This document shows positions 23,943 to 34,075 of a stretch of 64,000 nucleotides of DNA, piece by piece. Every line of letters begins with the position of its first letter. Positions within the stretch are counted from its first letter, which is position 1. This DNA is from an uncultured Acidobacteriia bacterium (GTDB lineage: Bacteria; Acidobacteriota; Terriglobia; Bryobacterales; Bryobacteraceae): assembly GCA_903851195.1 (NCBI GenBank), contig CAINNJ010000023.1:124001-188000 (forward strand), written 5' to 3'. The translations under genes were made by a program, and so were the position numbers. The notes under the pieces were generated by a model. The model was not told the origin of the DNA and searched no databases. It saw only the letters and a program-made list of their open reading frames with translations.

Positions 23943-25511
23943 GTGCAAAAAGTAAGGGTCGGAGTCTTCGGCTGGGGTATCGTCGCTCCGAAATCTCCCG
24001 ATATCGCCTCCTTCGAGAGAAATCTGGAGTCCTCCGAAACCTGGCTGACCCCGTTCAACGGCTTCGGGCCCGACAATTTCCTCGCCGGCACGCCGGAATT
24101 CGACTTCTCCGTCTATCGCGACTGGATCAACCAGCGTTTCGCCCCGCGCCACTACCAGAACCTCGCGGAAAAAATGGACATGCCCGCCCTCTACGCCATC
24201 GGAGCCTTCATCCAGGCTCTCGGGCAAAACCCGGGCATCGAAGCGGAACTCAAAGCTCTCGGCACCCAGGCGCAGGTCTTCGTGGGCACGGGTCTCGGCA
24301 GCCTTTCCACGCTTTACGACGCGAGCGTCGCCCATTACGAATCGCAAAAGCGCTGGGATAAGTTCTGGGCCGCCCCGGAGCGTAACGCCGCCGTCCGTGA
24401 GTTTCTGGCGAACCCGTCCGCCCAACCCGACCTGGCTATTCCGCCCACCCCCGATTCAGTCTCCGAGAGCGACCGTCCCGCCGCCGAACAGGCGTGGAAC
24501 CGCTACTGGATGGCGCTTTCCACCGATCTCCGCGACTATCTGCACGCCCTCTCGGCCATCGAGAATCTGAGCCTCGAAGGCGAAGTGGAAGTCGGCAAAC
24601 TCAACGCTATCCGCGAAAAGGAAAAACGCCGCGCGCGCCTGCAGGAAAAGTGGGGAGCCCCGGAGCCGCCGTGGAAGGTCTCCGCGAACGTCATCTGGAA
24701 CATCCACAACACGCCGGCGGCCCAGATCTCCATCCTCGCCAAAACCCGCGGTCTCGCCTTCGCGCCCGTCGCCGCCTGCTCCACGTTCGGCGTGGCGCTC
24801 AAACTCGCCATGAACGCCATCCAGGCCGGCGAAGCGAAACTGGTTGTGGTCGGCGCCACCGACCCGCCCCCGCACGCGCTCACCGTCGGCTCTTTCTTCA
24901 GCGGCCGCGTCCTCTCCGCGGATGGCTCCGTTTCGGTTCCTTTGACCCGTATGCAGGGCACCCACGTGGCCGGCGGCTCCGTCGTCTGGATCGTCGGCGA
25001 CATGGACTATTGCAAATCGAAGGGCTTCACCCCGCTCGGCATGGAGCCTCTCGCCGTGGGCGTCAGTTCGGACGCGCACCACATCATCACGCCCTCTTCC
25101 GAAGGCCCCACAATCGCGATGAAGGAAGCACTGGAACAGGCCGGCGCCGCGCCCGAAGACGTCGGCACCTGGGACCTGCACGCCACCGCCACGCCCGGCG
25201 ACTTCTCCGAAGTCACCACCTTCCGCGCCCTCTTCCCGGAGTCGGTCCTCGTCACCGCCCGCAAAGGCACCTTCGGGCACGGCATGAGCGCCGGCGGCGG
25301 CTGGGAACTCACCGCCCAATACCTCGGCTACCAGCGCGGCCGCCTCTACCCCACACCGCTCGCCGAACACGACCTGAACCGCTCCATCGCCGCCGTGCAT
25401 GACCGGATGGTCTTCAACGTCTCCTGCGAGACGCCCTCGCGCCTCGGAGGCAAGCTGTCCATGGGAATCGGCGGCATCAACGCCTGCGTTATTTCGGGCC
25501 CGCTGAAGTGA
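23943..25511 (+). CDS. Stand-alone beta-ketoacyl synthase-like thiolase-fold protein
   Basis: A 522-residue ketoacyl synthase with the full Cys-His-His set: C279 in FAPVAACSTFGVALKLAM, H413 in WDLHATATPGD, K441 and H446 in RKGTFGHGMSAGGG, and a C-terminal GIGGINACV loop. About 110 extra residues (roughly 135-250) precede the catalytic Cys, including a charged coiled-coil-like stretch (NAIREKEKRRARLQEKW). No acyl carrier protein, ketoreductase or acyltransferase gene is nearby. The GTG at 23943 (VQKVRVGVFGWG) is preferred because it leaves 120 bp for the divergent promoters; an ATG at 23853 would leave only 30 bp. Its 3' end overlaps the convergent VWA gene by 23 bp. Confidence 0.8.
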   Translation: MQKVRVGVFGWGIVAPKSPDIASFERNLESSETWLTPFNGFGPDNFLAGTPEFDFSVYRDWINQRFAPRHYQNLAEKMDMPALYAIGAFIQALGQNPGIEAELKALGTQAQVFVGTGLGSLSTLYDASVAHYESQKRWDKFWAAPERNAAVREFLANPSAQPDLAIPPTPDSVSESDRPAAEQAWNRYWMALSTDLRDYLHALSAIENLSLEGEVEVGKLNAIREKEKRRARLQEKWGAPEPPWKVSANVIWNIHNTPAAQISILAKTRGLAFAPVAACSTFGVALKLAMNAIQAGEAKLVVVGATDPPPHALTVGSFFSGRVLSADGSVSVPLTRMQGTHVAGGSVVWIVGDMDYCKSKGFTPLGMEPLAVGVSSDAHHIITPSSEGPTIAMKEALEQAGAAPEDVGTWDLHATATPGDFSEVTTFRALFPESVLVTARKGTFGHGMSAGGGWELTAQYLGYQRGRLYPTPLAEHDLNRSIAAVHDRMVFNVSCETPSRLGGKLSMGIGGINACVISGPLK

Positions 25512-26487
25512 AGTCGCGGGCGTAGTAGCCGGGCTTGGCGCGCACCGTCATCCCGTCGCGCTTCACCCGGATCAGGACTTTCCGGAATGTCCCGTCGCGG
25601 ACCGGGTTGGAACTCATGTAGCCCACTTCGTAGAGGGCTCGGAGTTCTTCGCCAACCTGCGCGAGCGCCGTCCCGACATCGCGGCGCGACGCGTCGAAGG
25701 CCGCCCCGCCCGTCTCCGCCGCCAGCCGGTCCATCTCCCGGATCCCGTACCGGTTGCGGGCCGTCAGTTGGCCCTTCTTCGACTCCGTGTAGCGCACGGT
25801 ATAGATCAGTGCATCCGCCGCCTGGGCCGCTTCGATGGCATCCGGCAGGTCATGGGCGCTGGAGTTGTCCTCGCCGTCGCTGAAGAGGATCAGGGCCTTC
25901 CGCTCGCCGCCCTGCGGCCGGGGCGCCTCCGCGAACGCGCCCGCCGTCAGATACATGGCATCGAACAGTGCCGTACCTGCCGACCGGGTCTCGTCCGGTT
26001 CCAGTTCCGGGAAGTGCCGGTCGCCCTTCTGGAATCGGTCGAGCGCCTCCATCATGCCGGCGACCGAACCGGTGAAGCCGCTCACCACCCGGACATGGTT
26101 CCCGAAGCACACCAGCATCCCGCAGTCGCGGCCCGTCACGGCCTTCCGGAGGAAGGTCTCAAGGTCGCGCCGGTGCTGCCGGTTGAACTTCTCCTGGCTG
26201 CCGCTGACGTCCATGACGACGCCCAGGCGGAGCGGCAGATCGTCCGACCGGCCGAAGTACCGGACCTCCTGCTTGACGCCGTCTTCGAACACCTCGATGT
26301 CGTCCCGCGTCAGGTCGCGGCTCAGCTTCTCGTCCGCATAACGTACGATGAAGGCAACGTTAATCAGGCTGACATCCACCTTGATCGAGACGGAGGGGAT
26401 CGAGACGGAGGGGCCGGAGGTCGGCGGGCTTTCCTGTCCCGCCAGCAGGCCGGCGGCAAGAGCGATCGGAATCCAGTTCATCGGCAT
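25489..26487 (-). CDS. VWFA-related (acidobacterial) domain protein, secreted
   Basis: A 332-residue exported protein with a von Willebrand factor A domain of the acidobacterial-type family. It has a signal peptide (MPMNWIPIALAAGLLAG), then a family-typical lead-in, VSLINVAFIVRYADEKLSRD, LTRDDIEVFEDGVKQEVRYF. The metal-ion-dependent adhesion site DVSGSQ follows in LGVVMDVSGSQEKFNRQ, with RSAGTALFDAMYLTAGAF and ALILFSDGEDNSSAHD completing the MIDAS. The C-terminus (GYMSSNPVRDGTFRKVLIRV, KPGYYARD) is also characteristic. Such proteins are abundant in Acidobacteria with no fixed role; protein binding outside the cytoplasm is likely. It is divergent from tilS by only 21 bp, and its 3' end overlaps the ketoacyl synthase gene. 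Confidence 0.85.
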   Translation of the reverse strand: MPMNWIPIALAAGLLAGQESPPTSGPSVSIPSVSIKVDVSLINVAFIVRYADEKLSRDLTRDDIEVFEDGVKQEVRYFGRSDDLPLRLGVVMDVSGSQEKFNRQHRRDLETFLRKAVTGRDCGMLVCFGNHVRVVSGFTGSVAGMMEALDRFQKGDRHFPELEPDETRSAGTALFDAMYLTAGAFAEAPRPQGGERKALILFSDGEDNSSAHDLPDAIEAAQAADALIYTVRYTESKKGQLTARNRYGIREMDRLAAETGGAAFDASRRDVGTALAQVGEELRALYEVGYMSSNPVRDGTFRKVLIRVKRDGMTVRAKPGYYARDFTSAGPK

Positions 26488-26508
26488 CAAATACGTCTGA
26501 GAGTGTAC

Positions 26509-27944
26509 ATGAGTTTGCAGGAGACAATCGGGGCCACGATCACCCGCCACGCCATGCTGCGGTTCGGCGGACGGATCGGTGTCGCTGTCTCCGGAGGCGC
26601 CGACTCGCTCTTTCTGCTGCACGCCCTGCGCGACGCGGGCCTGGCCGCCGTCGTCCTGCACGTCAACCATCGGCTGCGGGGCGCCGAATCCGATCGGGAT
26701 GAGGCGTTTGTTCGGACTCTGGCCGCCGAACTGGGCCTTCCCATTGAAGTCGCGACATCGCCCGTGCCCGAAGGCAACATCGAGCAGGAGGCGAGGCGCG
26801 CCCGGTATGCGTTCTTTGAAGCCTGCATCGCCTCCGGAGCCTGCGACGCGGTCGCGACAGGCCACACCCTCGACGACCAGGCGGAGACGCTGGTGTCGCG
26901 TTTCCTGCGCGGCGCGGGCACCGCTGGTCTGAGCGGCATCCGGCCCGTCACCGATCGGGGCATCGTGCGGCCCCTGCTGGCCCTCCGGAGGGACGACATC
27001 CGCGCCTCCCTCGCGAGCCGTAACATCCTCTGGAGAGAGGATGCGTCGAACGCCGACACCGTGTTCCTCCGCAACCGGATCCGCCTCGATCTCATGCCGC
27101 AACTCGTCGCTCTGAATCCGGGACTGCCGGATGTCCTCGCGTCCACGGCCGCCTGGGCGCAGGACGAAGAGGCCTACTGGACCGCCGAACTCGCCCGTCT
27201 GGAGAGTCGCCTGCTCACGCACAACGGCGAGGCGGTACTGCTGCAGGTCGGGCTGTTGAACGAACTGGCGGTGGCGGTCCAGCGAAGGCTGCTGCGCCGC
27301 GCGGTTGAGAACGTGCGAGGCTCGCTGCGCGCCATCGACTTCCGCCACATCGAAGGAATCCGCGCCCTGAGCGCGACCCGCGAAGGCAGCGGCCGCCTGC
27401 AGTTGCCCGACCTCGACGTCTATCGTTCGTTCGACTGGCTGCGCCTCGCCCCCCTCGGTCTCGACTCGCGCTTCGAACGAGATTTCGAAATTCCCCTCGA
27501 AGTCCCCGGATCCCACTCCCTGCCCGAGCGCCGGATAACCATTGAGATGGAACTGGTTGCCGCTCCGGGCGTATATAATAATCAGATGAATGTGCTGGAC
27601 TGGTCCCGGTGTGCCGGTTCGCTGACGTTGCGGAACTGGCGTCCAGGCGACTCGTACCGTCCGGCAGGCCGCTCGGGAAGTAAAGACAGCCCTGAAAAAA
27701 TCAAGTCTTTGTTTCAGGAATTCCGGGTTCCGCTCTGGGAACGGCGAACGTGGCCTGTCATCACCCAGGGATCCTCAATTCTTTGGACGCGCCGGTTCGG
27801 GCCGGCGGCCGAGGTCTCGGCAGGGCCGGATTCGAAACAGTTTCTGTTGATTCGTGACGGCGTGGAATCGAACGCGGCACTTCGGGCGTCCAACCAAGCA
27901 GGTCCCCTTTTGAACGGGGAAGCAGCGGTCTGTGAAGAGGTATT

Positions 27945-27948
<4 letters not shown>
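26509..27948 (+). CDS. tilS: tRNA(Ile)-lysidine synthase TilS
   Basis: A 479-residue ATP-dependent enzyme that converts the wobble C of the CAU-anticodon Ile tRNA to lysidine, making it read AUA. The PP-loop SGGADS is at residues 28-33 ([17 protein letters not shown]), followed by [33 protein letters not shown] and [20 protein letters not shown], and by NTD-linker and C-terminal domains ([40 protein letters not shown]). The ATG at 26509 is the family start. Its stop overlaps the ftsH start (GTGA), the classic tilS-ftsH arrangement of many bacteria. Confidence 0.93.
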
Positions 27949-29861
<1,913 letters not shown>

Positions 29862-29869
29862 GCCGCCGG

Positions 29870-30499
29870 TTGATCTCGTTTCCGGTTTACCTGTTCGATA
29901 TCGATGGAACCCTGCTGGATAGCGCCGCCGACATATGCGGCGCTATCCAGCAGGCGCTTGAGGGGCATGTTGCCGAGCCCCCGCCACTCGAATATCTGAG
30001 GCGTTTTGTCGGTTACCACCTGGACGTCTGCTTTCTGGACGCACTTCCGAATTATTCCCGCCAGCAACTGGATGAATTAATTCAGATTTACCGCACGGCT
30101 TATCCGGCGCGTGGTCATGCGTCCACCCGCTGTTATCCGGGCGTGGCGGAAGCATTGCAATCGCTCGGCGGGCGGAAGGGCACCGCCACCACCAAAGGCA
30201 CGCCGACGACAAGGGTGATCCTCGACCAGTTCGGACTTCTCCCTTACTTCGATCACGTGCAGGGCACCGACGGTTTTCCCTGCAAGCCCGAACCGGATGT
30301 GATTCTTCGGTCGCTGGCCGCACTGGGCGCCACGCCCGGAGAATGTCTGTTCGTGGGGGATTCCGCCGCCGATATGGAGGCAGGACGGCGCGCGGGCGTG
30401 CGGACCTGCGCGGTCCGCTACGGCTACGGCAATTTTGAAGATATGGCGCGCTGGGATCCGGATTACTGGATATCCGACCTTGGCGAACTGTGCCGCTAG
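29870..30499 (+). CDS. HAD-family hydrolase (phosphoglycolate phosphatase-like)
   Basis: A 209-residue HAD phosphatase with a small alpha-helical cap, of the Gph/PGMB type. Motif I is LFDIDGTLLDS (D10 nucleophile, D12 acid/base), motif II is near KGTATTKGTPTTR, and motifs III/IV are FPCKPEPDVILRSLAALG and CLFVGDSAADMEAGRRAGVR. The start is TTG at 29870, 8 bp after ftsH; no ATG exists before motif I, so a non-ATG start is required. Immediately after motif I the coding sequence forms a perfect 18-bp inverted repeat, which should fold strongly in the mRNA and may limit translation. The substrate is not determined; 2-phosphoglycolate is the default guess. Confidence 0.82.
   Translation: MISFPVYLFDIDGTLLDSAADICGAIQQALEGHVAEPPPLEYLRRFVGYHLDVCFLDALPNYSRQQLDELIQIYRTAYPARGHASTRCYPGVAEALQSLGGRKGTATTKGTPTTRVILDQFGLLPYFDHVQGTDGFPCKPEPDVILRSLAALGATPGECLFVGDSAADMEAGRRAGVRTCAVRYGYGNFEDMARWDPDYWISDLGELCR
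29911..29954. repeat. Perfect 18-bp inverted repeat inside the HAD gene
   Basis: Arms CCTGCTGGATAGCGCCGC (29911-29928) and its exact reverse complement (29937-29954), separated by the 8-base loop CGACATAT. It starts 41 bases after the TTG start codon. The encoded residues (TLLDS-AADIC-GAIQQA) are normal for the family, so the symmetry is carried by codon choice on top of protein constraint. Confidence 0.95.
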
Positions 30500-30509
30500 C
30501 CCCCGAAAA

Positions 30510-32222
30510 TCAGTCCTTCGACAGTTTATCGAGGATTTCCGCGCTTTCCTCGATCTTATCTTCGCGATAAAGGACGCTGGCCAGGGCTTTCAGGGCGTCC
30601 GCGTTGCCCGGTTCGGATTTGACGACCTGGCGGTAGAGATCCTCCGCCATCGCGTAGTCCTTCCGGTCGACGCATTCCTGCGCGGCCTGCATTTTCGTTT
30701 TGGCGTCGCCCGAAGGAGCAGGCGGGGCCTTCACCTTTTCCGCCGACACTGTGGCCGGAGCTTCCGGGTTACCCGTATCCGCGCTGGTGTTTTCGAGTTT
30801 GAACGCCGCCCACGCGAGGACGCCAGCCAGCACGCACGCCGGCACCGTTGCCCAGATGATTCTGACGATGCGGTCGTGCCGGGCGCCGGATTTTGCGCGG
30901 GCCTTCGGCGCGGGTTGCTGCGGGACCACCGCCACCTCCGGAACGGGTACGGTTTCCGCCGCAGCCGCCGCGGCCAGGCGTCGCGGCAGTTCGCGCGCCA
31001 GTTTATCGACTCCGACAATCAGACGGTTGAGATTTTCCTCGGTCCTCTGGCTGTCCTGACGAATCTGGCTCATGGTCTCCACCTGCTTCGACATGTCGCT
31101 CTCCAGCGCCGCGATGCGCTGGATGAGCTTGACCTGAACGCTGCGGACGAAGCCCTCGAGGGCGCGGGCGTGAGTCTCTTCGATCTCCTGCCGAAGCTTG
31201 CCGGATACCTGCTGAAAGCGTCTCGCGACGGCCTCCTCGATCAGTTCCGGGAGGCGCGCCTCAAGCGTGTCATAGCTGCCCCGCCCACGCCCCGGCAGAT
31301 CTTTCGGGGGCACATCTTTCGGGGGCACATCTTTCGGGGACAAATCTTTCGATGCCAGACCCGTCGATGCCAGACCCGTCGAAGCCAGACCCGTCGATGC
31401 CAGACCCGTCGATGCCAGATCTTTCGAAGGCAGATCCTTCCTGCCGAGCGATTCCTCCAGCTGCGTATTCAGCCAGCGCCGCGGATCCGACGGGACGGGC
31501 GCGTCTCCGAGCTCCATTTGGGCGACACGCGCGTCGATCTCATCCAGCCGGTCCAGAATGGGCCGGATGTCGTCCGCCAGTCTGCTCATGATTTCGTAAT
31601 CATGCTCATCGAGATCGGCCGCGGGGTCTTGCCGGATTCGCTGGCGAAGGCTCAGAAGGTCGTTCATCGGCGCTGCATACCGCCGCCCGCGCCGCGTCCG
31701 CGCAAAGCGATCGGCGCCGTCGCCGGAGTTTCCGGCCCCGCCCCGGACCGGTTCGTCCTCGGTCAAACCTTCGCCCCGGGGCTGTTCTTCGGGCAGCCGG
31801 CGGAGACTTCCATCCCGCCGCAACTGCGGAGAGAAATACTGGCCGCCGTCATGGACGTACAAAATCGCGTCGACGAGGTGCCTCGACGGGCCATTCTTCA
31901 GCAGGTAGCCATCGCCACCCGCCTGAACAAGTTCGCCGACGATCTCTTCATCCTCAGAGCCTGCGTAGACAATGACCTTGACGGCCGGGAACCCGAGACG
32001 GACACGCCGGACAAACTCGATGCCGTGAATGCGGGGGAGGTTCAGATCCACGAGAGCGATCTGCGGTCGCGTGGTTTCTATCTCGCGAAGCGCGGTTTCG
32101 CCATCGCCGGCGACTCCCGCTACTTCGAATCGTGGATGGGACGAAAGAAACGCTTCGAGCCCGTCGCGGCGCAATGCGTCTCCGTCGGCCAGCAAAACCC
32201 GGATTTTGTCGGCTTGACCCAT
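30510..32222 (-). CDS. Receiver domain fused to pentapeptide-repeat linker, coiled coil, TM helix and TPR
   Basis: One continuous 570-residue frame. Residues 1-125 are a response-regulator receiver (IRVLLADGDALRRDGLEAFL; phospho-Asp in IALVDLNLPRIHG; Lys in GYLLKNG), but the second acidic residue is Gly and the Thr/Ser switch is Ala, so it is degenerate. A charged linker follows, then ten pentapeptide units of the K-D-L-A-S / T-G-L-A-S type (about 262-311), a long coiled coil (ELIEEAVARRFQQVSGKLRQ onward), one membrane helix near residue 465 (IIWATVPACVLAGVLAWAAF), and a C-terminal TPR (DYAMAEDLYRQVVKSEPGNA). The ATG at 32222 follows AGAGGG. An internal ATG at 31667 could start a separate protein without the receiver, but it lacks a ribosome site. 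No HTH output domain is present. Confidence 0.75.
   Translation of the reverse strand: MGQADKIRVLLADGDALRRDGLEAFLSSHPRFEVAGVAGDGETALREIETTRPQIALVDLNLPRIHGIEFVRRVRLGFPAVKVIVYAGSEDEEIVGELVQAGGDGYLLKNGPSRHLVDAILYVHDGGQYFSPQLRRDGSLRRLPEEQPRGEGLTEDEPVRGGAGNSGDGADRFARTRRGRRYAAPMNDLLSLRQRIRQDPAADLDEHDYEIMSRLADDIRPILDRLDEIDARVAQMELGDAPVPSDPRRWLNTQLEESLGRKDLPSKDLASTGLASTGLASTGLASTGLASKDLSPKDVPPKDVPPKDLPGRGRGSYDTLEARLPELIEEAVARRFQQVSGKLRQEIEETHARALEGFVRSVQVKLIQRIAALESDMSKQVETMSQIRQDSQRTEENLNRLIVGVDKLARELPRRLAAAAAAETVPVPEVAVVPQQPAPKARAKSGARHDRIVRIIWATVPACVLAGVLAWAAFKLENTSADTGNPEAPATVSAEKVKAPPAPSGDAKTKMQAAQECVDRKDYAMAEDLYRQVVKSEPGNADALKALASVLYREDKIEESAEILDKLSKD
31290..31439. repeat. Coding 15-bp minisatellite, ten units
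   Basis: Ten 15-bp units in frame with the receiver-TPR gene, encoding (from the N-terminal side) KDLPS, KDLAS, four TGLAS, KDLSP, two KDVPP and KDLPG. The TGLAS units are nearly identical in DNA, indicating recent slippage; the outer ones have diverged. Confidence 0.92.
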
Positions 32223-32292
32223 TTCCCTCTTAATTCGTCAGTATGACCTGAATTGATGCTTCCGTTAATACCAGCCCGGTTTGCCCGGCGTC

Positions 32293-33051
32293 TCAGCACG
32301 GGAGGGAGGCGGATCCCGGATTTCGCCGCAGCGCAAGCCGCACCAGCGCGGCTATCCCTTTCACATTCAGTTTTCGCATGATATTGGCGCGGTACGTATC
32401 CACTGTTTTCGGGCTGATATCGAGACTGCTTGCGATATCTTTGGGCCGCATTCCGTCCACCAGCAGCCGGAATACCTCCCACTCCCGTTTGCTGAGGGCC
32501 GAGAGGACGTCGGACGAGTCTTCCGTCACGGGGGCCGATGGCCGCGCCGTCGCGGGAAGCCCTTCCGCGTCGCCGGCGGCAGCATCTCGTCGCATTTCAC
32601 CTTCCCCGTGTGCTTTTCCCGAAAGGGCGGACGTCGGCGCCGTGGAGGGCCGCAGCACTGGCGTCACGTAGCTGTGTCCCTCGCGGATGCTGTCAATGGC
32701 ATCGAAGAGGCGCCTCGCGGGCTCTTCCTTCAGCAGGTAGCCGTCGGCGCCGGAGGCCAGGAGCTTCTGAACGACTTCATTGTCCCGCTCCGTGGAGAGC
32801 ACGATGATTCTGGTGGGGCACTGCGCGCCCCGCACGGTCTGAATCAGATCCAGTCCGCCCATTCCGCGCATGTTGACGTCGATGACGGCAAAATCGGGCT
32901 GATCGGACAGGATCCTGGCGAGAGTCTGCTCTCCGCCCGAACACTGACCGATCACGGAGATATCCGGACGGGACCTGCAGACGGCGGCTATCCCCTCGCG
33001 AATGATTTCGTGGTCGTCCGCCAGCAGCATCCTCAGTTTCGGCACTGTCAT
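32293..33051 (-). CDS. NarL/FixJ-type response regulator
   Basis: A 252-residue response regulator. The receiver (1-125) keeps all key residues: DD in MLLADDHEIIREGI, the phospho-Asp in FAVIDVNMRGMGG, Ser/Thr in IIVLSTERD and Lys in GYLLKEE. After a Pro/Ala-rich linker comes a LuxR-type HTH (LSKREWEVFRLLVDGMRPKD, IASSLDISPKTVDTYRANIM). It should bind DNA on phosphorylation. The ATG at 33051 has GGGGGAG directly upstream; a longer frame to 33114 lacks support. No histidine kinase is encoded nearby, so the partner is elsewhere. It lies between two related but degenerate regulators, an apparent local duplication. Confidence 0.88.
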   Translation of the reverse strand: MTVPKLRMLLADDHEIIREGIAAVCRSRPDISVIGQCSGGEQTLARILSDQPDFAVIDVNMRGMGGLDLIQTVRGAQCPTRIIVLSTERDNEVVQKLLASGADGYLLKEEPARRLFDAIDSIREGHSYVTPVLRPSTAPTSALSGKAHGEGEMRRDAAAGDAEGLPATARPSAPVTEDSSDVLSALSKREWEVFRLLVDGMRPKDIASSLDISPKTVDTYRANIMRKLNVKGIAALVRLALRRNPGSASLPC

Positions 33052-33144
33052 TGCTCCCCCGGATTCCCGAAGTACTTCACTCACGATTGTACCCCGCTGG
33101 ATCCAAACGCACATTTCAGCGCCGGGAGCGGGCGCGCAACGGCG

Positions 33145-33870
33145 TCAGCGCGAGCGAAAGGAGGCAGGGTTCCGGGAAGATCTCTCCACAAAGAACGAGC
33201 GTGGCGCCTGCCAGCCCGCTCCGGCGGCGCTCTCTCCGGCCGCCGACGATTGTGGTTTCGGCGCGGGGCGGCCCGGCGTGAGATTTTTCAACCCGTAAAG
33301 CGCCAGTTCAAAGCGGTCTTTGACGCCGAGCTTCTGAAAGAGCCGGGACAGATAGACCTTTACCGTGCCTTCGGAGATCATCAGGGCGGAGGCGATTTCC
33401 TTGTTTTTCAGACCCTGGGAAAGCAGCGCGACGAGCTGTCCCTCGCGGCGGGTGAGCGAATAGCGGCGCGCGCCCATGATACTGTCGGTGAGCGCCTTGT
33501 CGAACCAGAGCTCTCCCTCATTGACGCGGGCCAGACATCGCAGCAGCGTATCCACCGGCAGGTTTTTCCGCAGAATTCCGCGGATTCCGAGGCTCATTGC
33601 CTGCAGAGCGAGTTCCGCCGGAATGGCATGGACCCAGAGCACGATTTTCGTCTGGCAGGCGGCTCCGCGCAGTCCGCTCAGGACCGAGAAGGTCACGTCG
33701 CTGGTGAGATCGACCAGGAGCAGATCGGGCCGGTGCGCCTCCAGTTCGGCGGAGAGCCGGTCGACGTCCGCGCACCAGGAGCACATCCCGGCGCCGTCGT
33801 GTTCAGCCAGGATTTTCATGAGCCCTTCGGCCAGAATGGGCTCGTCGCTGCAAAGGAGAATTCCCGCCAC
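33145..33870 (-). CDS. LuxR-family response regulator with degenerate receiver
   Basis: A 241-residue protein with a receiver-like N-terminus (AGILLCSDEPILAEGLMKIL; Asp in LLLVDLTSDVTFSVL; Lys in GILRKNLPV) and a LuxR HTH (YSLTRREGQLVALLSQGLKN, KEIASALMISEGTVKVYLSR). The acidic pair is reduced to SDE and the Thr/Ser position is not conserved (IVLWVHA), so phosphorylation is doubtful. The GTG at 33870 is chosen because upstream codons (to 33981 or beyond) come from AT-rich DNA around 33885-33955 that looks like a promoter rather than coding sequence in this GC-rich genome. It is divergent from the PilZ gene. The C-terminal tail (GRPAPKPQSSAAG onward) is disordered. Confidence 0.78.
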   Translation of the reverse strand: MAGILLCSDEPILAEGLMKILAEHDGAGMCSWCADVDRLSAELEAHRPDLLLVDLTSDVTFSVLSGLRGAACQTKIVLWVHAIPAELALQAMSLGIRGILRKNLPVDTLLRCLARVNEGELWFDKALTDSIMGARRYSLTRREGQLVALLSQGLKNKEIASALMISEGTVKVYLSRLFQKLGVKDRFELALYGLKNLTPGRPAPKPQSSAAGESAAGAGWQAPRSFFVERSSRNPASFRSR

Positions 33871-34028
33871 GTGAGGAAGCTTACCACTTAATTGATATAA
33901 TTCTTCAATATATTTTCCAATTAATTCCGGAAATAAATTCCGGCGGGATCCGGGTCCGGCGGACCGCTTCCGCCCTCCCATAGTCGTACCCACTATGGAT
34001 AACAAAGATTTGTCACCTATTTTCGGTA

Positions 34029-34056
34029 TTGTGCCGGAGACCGAAAGCGCTATAAA
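34029..34056 (+). promoter_or_regulatory. Sigma70-like promoter candidate for the PilZ gene
   Basis: TTGTGC (34029-34034), a 16-base spacer and TATAAA (34051-34056), 20 bp before the PilZ ATG at 34076, in an unusually AT-rich divergent region (33880-34075). Confidence 0.4.
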
Positions 34057-34075
34057 TTCAGATTAACCACTAAAA

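Noticed and set aside
26488-27516. Upstream extension of the VWA gene to 27516 on the minus strand
   Set aside because: It is antisense to tilS; the signal peptide at 26487 fixes the start.
30435-32246. A 603-codon plus-strand frame opposite the receiver-TPR gene
   Set aside because: It contains the 15-bp array as repetitive F-R-G-H-I / C-Q-T-R-R type filler and no domain; the minus strand has receiver, TM and TPR features.
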